Source: Muribaculaceae bacterium (lineage in GTDB: Bacteria; Bacteroidota; Bacteroidia; Bacteroidales; Muribaculaceae). From it: a stretch of DNA of 64,000 bases. Location of the stretch: NCBI GenBank assembly GCA_017557665.1, contig JAFYYI010000024.1, forward strand, positions 54,761-118,760, in the 5' to 3' direction. The translations under genes and the position numbers were made by a program. This document shows, piece after piece, positions 10,729 to 18,585 of this stretch; the first letter of the stretch is position 1, and the number at the start of each line of letters is the position of its first letter. Under the pieces are notes generated by a model that was given only the letters and a program-made list of their open reading frames with translations, searched no databases and had not been told where the DNA came from.

Positions 10729-10735
10729 AACAATA

Positions 10736-10764
10736 AACCCGCCTGGGATACTTCCAAGCGGGTT
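10736..10764. terminator. Intrinsic terminator between convergent genes
   Basis: The arms AACCCGC (10736-10742) and GCGGGTT (10758-10764) pair perfectly, and the inner bases TGGGA/TTCCA can extend the stem. The hairpin is followed by TCTTTG on the plus strand and preceded by AATA-rich sequence, so it can serve both the sprA/EpsG transcript and the converging nitroreductase gene. Confidence 0.75.
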
Positions 10765-10789
10765 CTTTGATTAGAGTGGGGCAGACTGT

Positions 10790-11428
10790 CTACTCCTTCT
10801 TGCCTCCAAACTTGTTGTAGCTGATGTTCTCCTGTTTGAACTTGTCCTTGGGAGCGGGGGCTTCGTCGGGATAACCGATGCGCACCACGACAACGGGAAC
10901 AATATTCTGCGGGCAGTTCAGCACGTTAGCCACCTCGGCAGTGCGTTCCTTGACAGGATAGACGCCCGTCCACACGGCTCCCAGACCCAGGGCATGAGCG
11001 GCAAGCAGCAGGTTCTCGGTCGCTGCCGACACGTCTTGAACCCAGAAGTCGGGCAGTTTGCCTTTGCCGTCGGGCATTGTGGTCTTGTCGGTGTCTCCGC
11101 ACACGGCAATCAGCAACGGCGCATTTGTGGGCTGCCGGCCAGATAACTGGTCGATGGTCTTCTTGTCATCAATGACAATGAAGTGCCATGGCTGAAGGTT
11201 CACTGCGGTGGGGGCTGCCATGGCGGCCTTGAGCATGATGTCGATCTTCTCTTGCTCCACGGGCTGGTCCTTGTACTTACGGATGCTCGTACGCGTCATG
11301 ATGTTCTCGATGGCTGCCTGGCCATTGTCGGCGGTTGTGGCCGTCTGTTGTTGTTTATCGTTGCCTTCCTGGTTGCATGCTCCCAATGTCAGCAGGACGG
11401 CAGCGATTGCTAATAAAGATTTTCTCAT
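10790..11428 (-). CDS. Nitroreductase-family FMN lipoprotein
   Basis: The 212-residue protein opens with a lipoprotein signal (MRKSLLAIAAVLLTLGAC, lipobox Cys18), a short polar Gln/Asp linker, then a complete nitroreductase fold: RTSIRKYKDQPV (FMN phosphate-binding Arg/Ser region), AAPTAVNLQPWHFIVIDD, and a C-terminal GLGAVWTGVYPVKE segment typical of the family. Such enzymes reduce nitro compounds, quinones or flavins with NAD(P)H and FMN as homodimers. A lipid-anchored, envelope-located version is unusual because NAD(P)H is cytoplasmic, but such forms occur in Bacteroidales. The gene stands alone, with its own promoter (-7 box at 11494-11501) and a shared terminator downstream. Substrate unknown. 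Confidence 0.9.
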   Translation of the reverse strand: MRKSLLAIAAVLLTLGACNQEGNDKQQQTATTADNGQAAIENIMTRTSIRKYKDQPVEQEKIDIMLKAAMAAPTAVNLQPWHFIVIDDKKTIDQLSGRQPTNAPLLIAVCGDTDKTTMPDGKGKLPDFWVQDVSAATENLLLAAHALGLGAVWTGVYPVKERTAEVANVLNCPQNIVPVVVVRIGYPDEAPAPKDKFKQENISYNKFGGKKE

Positions 11429-11493
11429 GTTGTTCAGTCAATTTGTTGATGAATAAATAGATAATAATAGTTTGGTTGAATGCGGGATTGCTG

Positions 11494-11501
11494 CAAAAAT
11501 A
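11494..11501 (-). promoter_or_regulatory. Bacteroidota -7 box for the nitroreductase gene
   Basis: Read on the minus strand this is TATTTTTG, matching TAnnTTTG. It lies 65 bases upstream of the ATG. No clear -33 TTG is seen at the right spacing. Confidence 0.5.
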
Positions 11502-11596
11502 CTCAAAAAAATGATTAATCAGCATTTCTTGGCCGTTTTTTCTTCAATTAGGATGCTTTAACTGTTTGGACTTATAAATTTCTTGCCTCAGTAGAG

Positions 11597-11626
11597 TTTG
11601 TATTTGTAAATTATTATGTATCTTTG
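11597..11626 (+). promoter_or_regulatory. Bacteroidota promoter for the Yip1-like/smpB transcript
   Basis: TTTG at 11597-11600 (-33) and TATCTTTG at 11619-11626 (-7, consensus TAnnTTTG) are 18 bases apart. Transcription should begin near 11632, giving a leader of about 80 bases before the ATG at 11712. The leader (11632-11711) shows no known riboswitch. The rest of the 283-base gap between the divergent genes is AT-rich with no other recognisable element. Confidence 0.7.
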
Positions 11627-11711
11627 CATCCGCAAAAATTGGGTACAGACGGCTTCACCCCCAAGAGCATCTGGAAATGAACGTGGCATTGCCAGTTTTT
11701 AGAGTTTTATT

Positions 11712-12260
11712 ATGAGCATTTGGCATAACATATTCTGTGTGATAACTTCACCCAAGTATGGGTGGGAGCTCATTAACGAGTCCAATATTCCCATTGGCAA
11801 AGTGTTGAATAACGCTTACCTGCCATTGCTGTGTGTGTTGGCACTCACATGCTTTGTGCCCATGATTTATGACCGCACCCTCAGTTTCAGCCATTGTCTG
11901 ATGACTGGAATTGTGATGTTCTCGGCCTATTTCATCAGTTATTACATCATCATCTACCTGCTGGGCGGTTTTTATCCTGAATTGGTCAAGACCGAAGGGG
12001 CGACGGCGCGGTTGAATGATTACATCCTTTACAACCTCATCTTCCTGGTCTTGTTGATGATACTGCGCAACCTCTTGCCCAGTGACTTCACCCCTGTCCT
12101 GTTCTTGATGGCTTATCTGCCGTGGATGGCCTATCGTGGCACCGACCACCTGTTTGTCCGTAAAGACAAGGTCAGCAAGTTTGTCACCATCTCATCAGTA
12201 TTGTTGTTGGGCTTGCCTTTGCTGCTCAACGGAATTTTTAATCTCTTTATCATCAAGTAA
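11712..12260 (+). CDS. Yip1-like integral membrane protein
   Basis: A 182-residue protein with about five hydrophobic spans. The N-terminal soluble part (IWHNIFCVITSPKYGWELI) followed by tightly spaced helices resembles the small Yip1-domain (YIP1/DUF1282-like) proteins frequent in Bacteroidota, whose function is unknown. There is no signal peptide or catalytic motif. It lies 14 bases before smpB and shares the promoter at 11597-11626, so its expression is tied to trans-translation by position only. Family call is moderate. Confidence 0.65.
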   Translation: MSIWHNIFCVITSPKYGWELINESNIPIGKVLNNAYLPLLCVLALTCFVPMIYDRTLSFSHCLMTGIVMFSAYFISYYIIIYLLGGFYPELVKTEGATARLNDYILYNLIFLVLLMILRNLLPSDFTPVLFLMAYLPWMAYRGTDHLFVRKDKVSKFVTISSVLLLGLPLLLNGIFNLFIIK

Positions 12261-12274
12261 TTATTGTTTAGACT

Positions 12275-12739
12275 ATGGCTGCCAACAACAATCACAATAC
12301 CATCAATATCAAGAACCGCAAGGCGACGTTCGACTATGAGATCATCGAGACGTTCACGGCGGGTATCGTCCTCACTGGCACCGAAATCAAGTCGATCCGT
12401 CAGGGCAAGTGCGGCCTGACCGATACCTATTGCATGGTCATCAACGGCGAGATATGGGTCAAGAACATGTATATTGCCGAGTACAGTTACGGCTCCTACA
12501 ACAACCACACCACCCACCGTGATCGCAAGCTGTTGCTCAACCGTAAGGAGATACGCCGCATTGCCCGCGACACCCAGCAACCCGGCATTGCCATCGTGCC
12601 CTTGCGCCTGTTCATCAACGAGCGCGGACTCGCCAAACTGGTCATCGCCACAGCCCGAGGCAAACGCCAGTTTGACAAGCGCCAGTCCATTAAGGAGCGC
12701 GAGGACAAGCGCACTATCGACCGCATGTTCAAGCACTAA
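12275..12739 (+). CDS. smpB: SsrA-binding protein SmpB
   Basis: SmpB binds tmRNA and brings it to stalled ribosomes, allowing tagging of the unfinished protein. The 154-residue protein shows the family landmarks: [31 protein letters not shown], the Asn/His-rich [17 protein letters not shown], and a basic C-terminal tail ([18 protein letters not shown]) that mimics mRNA in the decoding centre. Normal length, ATG start. The tmRNA gene itself was not found in the window. The following regulator gene starts 15 bases after the stop. Confidence 0.97.
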   Translation: MAANNNHNTINIKNRKATFDYEIIETFTAGIVLTGTEIKSIRQGKCGLTDTYCMVINGEIWVKNMYIAEYSYGSYNNHTTHRDRKLLLNRKEIRRIARDTQQPGIAIVPLRLFINERGLAKLVIATARGKRQFDKRQSIKEREDKRTIDRMFKH

Positions 12740-12754
12740 AGGTCTTGCTTGCCC

Positions 12755-14422
12755 ATGAAACAACTGCCGATCGTCATAGTGATGCTTCTTGCCGTCCTCG
12801 TGGCGGTAGTTACGGGGTGTGACGGAACGCCGCGCTATGACACGCGGCTCGCTGCGGCCGACAGCCTCATGCGTGACAACCCCGACAGCGCCCTCGCCAT
12901 CGTCGAGACCATCAACCGCGGCAGCCTTGCCACTACCGCCGACAGCGCCTACCATGACCTGCTGCTCACCCAGGCACGTTACCGATGCTACATCCTTGCC
13001 ACCAGCGACAGCGACATCAACCGCGCCCTGGCCTACTACCGTGCCCACGGTGGCGAGCGCGAGAAACTCACCCGCGCCTACATCTACAAGGGCGCCGTGA
13101 TGGAAGAACTCGGCCACCCCGACAGCGCCATGCTCTACTACAAGCACGCTGAAGCCACCGCCGCCCCCGATGACTACTTCAACCTGGGCTACACCAAGAT
13201 TCGCATGGGAGCTCTCTACCGTGACTATTATGCAATGGATGGTAAGCACATTGAGAAATACGAGCAAGCGCTTAACTGTCTCCGTCACACTGACAATAAG
13301 CACTATCAGTTGGTTTGCATGGTCAACCTCGGTAGCTTGTATTGTCTGAAAGCTCCCCATAAAGCAGACTCTATATTGAATATGGCTCTGATTTTGGCTG
13401 ACCAGCTCAACGACACCGATAATTATGTTGTCATTATGCAGAACATGGTCAAGAACGACATAAACAGATGCAAATACGATCATGCCCGAGGATTGATACA
13501 GAAAGTGTTGTCAATGAACAATCTGAAAATCACAATTCCTTTTTGTCTTTACTCAGCTCAGACCTATGCTTGCCTGCAAATGCCCGACTCGGCAGAATGG
13601 TTCTTGAAGCTTATAGGCGACACCCCTATCAGCAATGAAATGGACATAATAGCCTATACTGAGGCGAAGGGTGATATCGCTTTGGCACGTAGTGACACCA
13701 TGACATATTTGTCTCTGAAAAACGTATGTAAACTGAAATCAGATTCCCTGCAATCTCTAGGGACACCATTGGCCATCATGAATGTCGAAGATCAGGTGGA
13801 GCGGCAATCACATCTGGCGGAGAAGTTGTCACAGCAAGCCCATGAGAACTGGAACTATGTTTTAGCTGGGGCATTCATCTTGAGTTTGGGGTTAGGCATG
13901 TTTATATTCCTTTGGCGCAGGAGAATCCATAAAAACCAGCTCAGACAACTCATGGAAACATCTCAATCGCAGTTGAATGAGATGAAGTTGTCGCTTGAAA
14001 ACCTCAACAGGTTTGATGTCAAGGAGGAGCAGATGAAGGGCTTACTCAGTTCCTACATGAACTTAACACGTGACATGATGGAAGAATGCTACCATCACCC
14101 GAACCAGATGGTCACTCAAAGGATCAATAACATCATCAAATTCCAGAAGAAAAACAAAGATTTTTGGGAAAACCTCTATGGATACATCGATATGGAGTTC
14201 AATGGACTCATCTCAAAGACAAAAACGGACTATCCCCAACTTAATGACAAGGATATTCTGCTCTTAGCCCTGACGTCACTCAATTTTTCTTATATTCAGA
14301 TTGCGCTTGTGCTAGGATACACGAATGCCACGACCATCAGCAGCAAGAAACAGCGACTGGCAAAGAAAATGGGACTTAATGGTTCAATGAATGATTATAT
14401 CGGTCAGTTCAAGTCAACCTGA
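12755..14422 (+). CDS. Membrane-anchored TPR protein with C-terminal HTH-like domain (one-component regulator)
   Basis: The ATG at 12755 is preferred over a TTG two codons earlier because it gives a clean lipoprotein signal (lipobox VTGC, Cys22). Residues about 25-340 are TPR-like helical repeats (ADSLMRDNPDSALAIVETI at the start). A membrane span covers about 366-388 (LAGAFILSLGLGMFIFLW) and is followed by WRRR, a coiled-coil stretch and, from about residue 492, a helix-turn-helix-like domain (LNDKDILLLALTSLNFSYI, then GYTNATTISSKKQRLAKKM). This plan (periplasmic TPR sensor, one span, cytoplasmic HTH) is a recurrent Bacteroidales regulator type. It precedes a run of secreted proteins, which it may control. 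Base composition changes sharply near 13215 (65% GC at 12901-12960, 42% at 13441-13500, counted). Confidence 0.7.
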   Translation: MKQLPIVIVMLLAVLVAVVTGCDGTPRYDTRLAAADSLMRDNPDSALAIVETINRGSLATTADSAYHDLLLTQARYRCYILATSDSDINRALAYYRAHGGEREKLTRAYIYKGAVMEELGHPDSAMLYYKHAEATAAPDDYFNLGYTKIRMGALYRDYYAMDGKHIEKYEQALNCLRHTDNKHYQLVCMVNLGSLYCLKAPHKADSILNMALILADQLNDTDNYVVIMQNMVKNDINRCKYDHARGLIQKVLSMNNLKITIPFCLYSAQTYACLQMPDSAEWFLKLIGDTPISNEMDIIAYTEAKGDIALARSDTMTYLSLKNVCKLKSDSLQSLGTPLAIMNVEDQVERQSHLAEKLSQQAHENWNYVLAGAFILSLGLGMFIFLWRRRIHKNQLRQLMETSQSQLNEMKLSLENLNRFDVKEEQMKGLLSSYMNLTRDMMEECYHHPNQMVTQRINNIIKFQKKNKDFWENLYGYIDMEFNGLISKTKTDYPQLNDKDILLLALTSLNFSYIQIALVLGYTNATTISSKKQRLAKKMGLNGSMNDYIGQFKST

Positions 14423-14577
14423 GTCCTTCAGATATTTTTGAGATTGAAAACACACAAGAAACCATAAAAAACATCAGAAAATAATACTGGAGCACAAGCT
14501 TGAAAACGCTGCATTAAATATATTTTTTCAACACACTGACCATGAGCATTTTATAAGAATTTTGCATTACGGATTAA
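14423..14577. other. AT-rich intergenic sequence, no gene seen
   Basis: Between the regulator stop and the DUF3244 promoter the sequence is AT-rich, with stop codons in all frames and no convincing hairpin with a T-run. Nothing functional could be assigned. Confidence 0.5.
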
Positions 14578-14610
14578 TTTGGATTAATACCATTATCTAC
14601 AGTAACTTTG
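14571..14610 (+). promoter_or_regulatory. Promoter with paired direct repeats before the DUF3244 gene
   Basis: The -7 box TAACTTTG lies at 14603-14610 and the -33 TTTG at 14578-14581, 21 bases apart. GGATTAAT occurs at 14571-14578 and again at 14581-14588, exactly 10 bases apart and overlapping the -33 element, as expected for a direct-repeat activator or repressor site. Transcription would start near 14616, about 20 bases before the ATG at 14637. Confidence 0.65.
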
Positions 14611-14636
14611 CAACGAAACAAACCCCCTTTTTTATT

Positions 14637-15005
14637 ATGAAAAATTTTATTCTATTAATCCTTTTCAGTGTTTTTTGTTGTGGCTTGATGAAGGCTCAAC
14701 ACACACCTATTGTTATTCAGAATGGTGGATCAGCAAATGACCATTCGGAGCATTTTCTCCCGGCCGATGCGCCTGAAGTGTATTTGGACTTGGACGAGAT
14801 GGAAATCATCATCGAGGCCGATGGGTTCGCCGATTACTACAATGTGGACATCTTCACTATGGCAGGGACGAGCCCCGTTCTGTGGGCCGTCGTCAACGGC
14901 ACTTACGATACCGTTGACATCTCCTCCCTGCCAGCCGACGACTACCGCATTGTCATTTACTCCTCAAACAACAACGTTTTCGAGGGCTACTTCTCCATCG
15001 AGTAA
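14637..15005 (+). CDS. DUF3244-like small secreted protein
   Basis: The ATG at 14637 gives a 122-residue protein with a clean signal peptide (MKNFILLILFSVFCCGLMKA, cut after A-Q). A longer in-frame start at 14562 is rejected because it precedes the promoter -7 box. The mature part is a small beta-sandwich: paired strands EVYLDLDEMEIIIEADGFADY and YRIVIYSSNNNVFEGYFSIE resemble DUF3244, a fold close to fibronectin-like/T9SS tail modules in which the protein is little more than the module. Probably periplasmic or surface-exposed. First gene of a four-gene plus-strand run with the S74 and C25 proteins. Confidence 0.65.
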   Translation: MKNFILLILFSVFCCGLMKAQHTPIVIQNGGSANDHSEHFLPADAPEVYLDLDEMEIIIEADGFADYYNVDIFTMAGTSPVLWAVVNGTYDTVDISSLPADDYRIVIYSSNNNVFEGYFSIE

Positions 15006-15061
15006 AAAATCAATTGAATCAATTTTCATTTCATTATTAACTTATTAAAACTTAAACCACA

Positions 15062-16105
15062 ATGAAGAAGTTTTTATTTTTCGTGGCAGTTACCCTCTTG
15101 TTATGCAGCGCCACCCAAGTGAATGCACAACTCATCATCCGCAACAGCGGCCATGCTGAGTTGGGAATGAACCCGTCATCCATTGAGAATGACACAGTTA
15201 CCACGCTTAAACTCTTCGGCGAATATGGCGACAGCACCGCCGGGGCACGCATCACCTTCGGTGAGATCCCAGGCATTGGCTATAACGTAGCCATCGGTGA
15301 GCGTGGCATCACTGACACCGACCAGTTGTGGCTGCACGGCAAGAACGGCATCTACGTCACCAAAGGCGCAGGTACCACCTCCACTGATACGCTGCTGTAT
15401 TTCGACCCGTCACGCTCCACTAAAATTATTATCAATAGTGATTTGATTGTTAGTGGAGTATATATCCGTTCCGATGAACGTTTCAAGGAGGACATCGAGC
15501 CGATGGAGAATGTGCTTGAAGCCTTGACCGTCTTAGAACCAGTCAGCTACCGTCTCAAGGGTGAATACATCAATGCCCATATGGGAACTAAACAACAGGA
15601 AAGCGAGCGTTTTGGTTTCCTGGCCCAGAATGTCAAGGAGATCTATCCCGAACTGGTACACACCGACATGAACGGTTACATGTCAGTCGATTACATCGGC
15701 TTAATTCCAATTCTCGTACAGGCCATCAACGAACTGCGTGCCGAACTAGCCGAAGTGAAGGGCGAGAAACAGGATGAAAGCGAGGCCTCACCCCTTCAGG
15801 CACCTGCACAGCAGTCGGGGCTTAATGAGCAGGCAAGTTTGAGCGCCGCCAAACTGTACCAGAACGCGCCCAACCCATGGAACAGCGAGACCGTCATCCG
15901 CTACTCGCTGCCCCAAAGCGTTGCCACTGCAGACATTTTCATCTATGACATGCAGGGTGCCCAACTCAAGCGCATCCCGGCCCAGGGCCGCGGCGAGAAT
16001 CAGGTGGTGCTCACTGCAAATGACCTCAGGGCCGGCATGTACATCTACGCCCTGGTTGCCGATGGCACACTGATTGACAGCAAACAAATGATACTCACCA
16101 AGTAA
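15062..16105 (+). CDS. Secreted protein with S74 intramolecular chaperone domain and T9SS type A sorting domain
   Basis: 347 residues. A signal peptide (about 1-22, ending VNA-Q) is followed by a short beta-rich region with PGIGYNVAIGERG repeats resembling tail-fibre stalks. From residue 137 (RSDERFKEDIEPM) comes an S74/endosialidase-type chaperone domain, to about 235, with the conserved ERFGFLAQNVKEIYPELV and YIGLIPILVQAINEL segments and a closing coiled coil. A linker leads to a T9SS type A tail (about 264-347: LYQNAPNPWNSETVIRYSLP, then GMYIYALVADG and a final lysine). In phage proteins Ser at the start of SD.R.K is the self-cleavage point; here that is Ser137. The order implies export by T9SS and trimerisation. 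Ligand unknown. Confidence 0.85.
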   Translation: MKKFLFFVAVTLLLCSATQVNAQLIIRNSGHAELGMNPSSIENDTVTTLKLFGEYGDSTAGARITFGEIPGIGYNVAIGERGITDTDQLWLHGKNGIYVTKGAGTTSTDTLLYFDPSRSTKIIINSDLIVSGVYIRSDERFKEDIEPMENVLEALTVLEPVSYRLKGEYINAHMGTKQQESERFGFLAQNVKEIYPELVHTDMNGYMSVDYIGLIPILVQAINELRAELAEVKGEKQDESEASPLQAPAQQSGLNEQASLSAAKLYQNAPNPWNSETVIRYSLPQSVATADIFIYDMQGAQLKRIPAQGRGENQVVLTANDLRAGMYIYALVADGTLIDSKQMILTK

Positions 16106-16116
16106 AAAGATGCCCT

Positions 16117-18516
16117 ATGGAAACAAAAACACCAATCCGATTGACGTTGGCTCTGGTGATGGCGATGACAGTGCTCGGGATGACGGCACGCTCGTCCATC
16201 ACCTACCAGGCCACCTATCATCAGAGCGAGGTCACACTCGGCACCGACACACTGGGTGGTGTGACCTATTCCACGGTAAGTTACCACGGACTTTACAATG
16301 ACGGGGCTCCTGGAGCACCGTCGCTGCCCGTTGATTACATCAAGTTCTCGGTGCCCTACAATGCCACCAACTTCAGCGTATCGACAACGGTGTCATCGCC
16401 ATACACCTTGTATCCCGAAATCCTGTACCCATGCCAACCCCCGAGGATGATGAACGACACGACGCCCTTAATCATCACCTTGCCCGACAGTGCCATTTAT
16501 TACTCCAACACCTACTACCCCTCACAGCGAGCGTGGGTGGTCGATGAAGGTTATCTGGCTGGCGAGAACCATATCGTGACTGTGGCCGTATTGCCCTGGC
16601 AATACAAGCACTTAACCCGTGTGGGGTCTGTCGATCAGTTGAAACTGCATCGTACTGTGAACCTGACGTTGAGTTATGACTTGAGCGACTCATTGGCAAT
16701 GTACCCCATCGTCAGAGATGATACAACCTTGAGAAACGAGGGCTACCGCTTGACGCAAGAAATCGTGGTCAATGGTGGCAGTGTGCGCTCACATGCCCCC
16801 GTGGATATAGCCATGATGGATCCGGATGCTCTCATCTTCCCACCAGGAGATGGCGTGAACGGCGGATTCCCTCCCCAAGAACCAAGAGACTCCACAGGTA
16901 TGATTCCAGACCCAGGCAATACAGGAAATTATGGAGGCGAGATGTATGTCGATAGCTACCCTTATCTGATAGTCACAACAACAGACCTGCTCCAGTCAAC
17001 AAAAAGGCTGGCAGCACTCAAACGCCAGAAAGGCTATAATGTGAAAGTCGTGACCATGGACGAAGTGTTGAACAGTCCGTACTCAATGGATGGCGACCGT
17101 GTCCCGTTGGGTGGCGGCACTTATCACCTAGCCTATACCGATGCCGCTGGTAAACTCAGGCAATATTTGAGGTATCATTTCAAACATGGGACGAAATACG
17201 TTTTTCTTGTAGGTGACGTGCCATACAGGTATATAACTATACAACCAAATATTTCATATCCACCCTATGACGTACCTTCAGATTTGTACTTCAGTGACAT
17301 GAACAGTGATTGGTCGGATGACAGCTTGAAGTACAAAGATAGAAATCCCGAACTCTATGTGGGTCGGCTCATGGCCAGCGATGGACAACAAGTTCAGAAT
17401 TACACCGACAAACTGCTTAGATATGAGTTAAATCCTGGTGATGGAGAACGATCCTATTTGGAGAGGGCTTTCTTTTTAGATGGTAGGGATGAGCTCATAA
17501 CGGGGAAACTTAAAAACTTAAGAGATTCCTTGAGTGTGTTTTATCCCAATCAGATTTATGTCAGTGACAGTATAGGAAACCTTAATCCCCTGTTAGGTAA
17601 TAATGTGATTGATACAATTAGGACAAATCCTGTCGGATTCGTAACCATCTATAATCATGGGGATACAACACTGATTTTAGTTCATGGAGACCAAGATATT
17701 TATGAGAATTTTATTCATGCTAACAGTACGATAAACGGTGGAAATGGTTTGAATTGTCTAATGAACAAGAAATATCCGATGATTTTCTATGCTCTTTGCT
17801 GTAGAACTATGCCATTTGACAGTGGCAATCGCATCAACTTCGGACAATCGTTTACTATCGGAAAGGATTACGGTGGCCCTGTTTATATTGGTTATACTAG
17901 AGAAGCATATGGTACATGCCAATTAGATATCTATATTCAATTTATTAGAAGGCTGAGAAATGGGTATTATAAACTCGGTGAAGCTGTAGCTTTATCAAAG
18001 ATGGATGCTAAATTTCCTGGTTCATATTATTATGCCTTAGAAAATGGATATTTTGGAGATCCTTCGGTAGAACTTTGGACAGCTACACCACAGGACTATT
18101 TAGGTGTTAATGTGACTCAATCAAGCAATTCAATATCTATATCAGGAGTTGAAGCGGATTCCACAATTATTGGTTATTATAGCACTTTTGGGTCTTATAG
18201 AATGAAAACAATCAAGTCATCCAGTGTAACAATCAAAAATGCTTCACCTAATCGGCCGATTATGGTATATGAACATGGCCATATTCCATATATTGTGCCG
18301 ATGTTTTTACAGAATTTGAACTTGAACGAGTCGCAGTATGTGTTTGCCAGTGATGTAGTTGCAGGCAGCTCCGTTGATAGTGGCCGCACAAGTGGCGATG
18401 TCATAGTCAAGAATGGCGTTGAATACGAGATTGAGGCGTCTGGAACTGTGACGCTTCAAGATGGTTTTAAAGTAGAGAAGGGAGCGTTTTTCGCAGTCTA
18501 TCCTTCAAGTTATTAA
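16117..18516 (+). CDS. Gingipain-like C25 cysteine protease
   Basis: 799 residues. N-terminal signal (about 1-27), a propeptide-like beta domain (YHGLYNDGAPGAPSLPVDYI; SVPYNATNFSVSTTV) and, from about residue 281 (YPYLIVTTTDLLQ...TKRLAALKRQKGYNVKVV), a caspase-like C25 domain. The catalytic His is H514 in IYNHGD and the catalytic Cys is C561 or C562 in FYALCCRTM. The C-terminus (about 730-799: SQYVFASDVVAGSSV, GDVIVKNG, LQDGFKVEKGAFFAVYP) looks like a short coathanger-type repeat domain found at the end of T9SS cargo instead of the standard type A tail. Gingipain-like proteases digest host proteins or mature other secreted proteins. GC falls from 52% (16321-16380) to 37% (17581-17640) along the gene. 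Starts 11 bases after the S74 gene. Confidence 0.88.
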   Translation: METKTPIRLTLALVMAMTVLGMTARSSITYQATYHQSEVTLGTDTLGGVTYSTVSYHGLYNDGAPGAPSLPVDYIKFSVPYNATNFSVSTTVSSPYTLYPEILYPCQPPRMMNDTTPLIITLPDSAIYYSNTYYPSQRAWVVDEGYLAGENHIVTVAVLPWQYKHLTRVGSVDQLKLHRTVNLTLSYDLSDSLAMYPIVRDDTTLRNEGYRLTQEIVVNGGSVRSHAPVDIAMMDPDALIFPPGDGVNGGFPPQEPRDSTGMIPDPGNTGNYGGEMYVDSYPYLIVTTTDLLQSTKRLAALKRQKGYNVKVVTMDEVLNSPYSMDGDRVPLGGGTYHLAYTDAAGKLRQYLRYHFKHGTKYVFLVGDVPYRYITIQPNISYPPYDVPSDLYFSDMNSDWSDDSLKYKDRNPELYVGRLMASDGQQVQNYTDKLLRYELNPGDGERSYLERAFFLDGRDELITGKLKNLRDSLSVFYPNQIYVSDSIGNLNPLLGNNVIDTIRTNPVGFVTIYNHGDTTLILVHGDQDIYENFIHANSTINGGNGLNCLMNKKYPMIFYALCCRTMPFDSGNRINFGQSFTIGKDYGGPVYIGYTREAYGTCQLDIYIQFIRRLRNGYYKLGEAVALSKMDAKFPGSYYYALENGYFGDPSVELWTATPQDYLGVNVTQSSNSISISGVEADSTIIGYYSTFGSYRMKTIKSSSVTIKNASPNRPIMVYEHGHIPYIVPMFLQNLNLNESQYVFASDVVAGSSVDSGRTSGDVIVKNGVEYEIEASGTVTLQDGFKVEKGAFFAVYPSSY

Positions 18517-18524
18517 TAAAATCT

Positions 18525-18567
18525 GTTGCTTGCCACAGAAATAATCATTATTTTTGCGGCAAGCAAC
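18525..18567 (+). promoter_or_regulatory. Promoter embedded in a perfect 10-bp inverted repeat
   Basis: Arms GTTGCTTGCC (18525-18534) and GGCAAGCAAC (18558-18567) are perfectly complementary. Between and within them sit a -33 TTG (18526-18528) and a -7 box TATTTTTG (18549-18556), 20 bases apart, so the arms lie over the -33 element and the expected start point. It may be an operator, a terminator for the C25 gene, or a 5' stem-loop. The next ATG is at 18586. Confidence 0.6.
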
Positions 18568-18585
18568 ATCAAATAATATAAGATT

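Noticed and set aside
11632..11711. Riboswitch in the leader of the Yip1-like gene
   Set aside because: The leader shows no known aptamer core and the gene is not metabolic.
12131..13483. 450-codon minus-strand open frame across smpB and the regulator
   Set aside because: Covers two plus-strand genes with clear motifs; Val/Gly-rich composition is typical of antisense frames.
14562..14636. N-terminal extension of the DUF3244 protein
   Set aside because: It would overlap the promoter -7 box; the ATG at 14637 gives a proper signal peptide.
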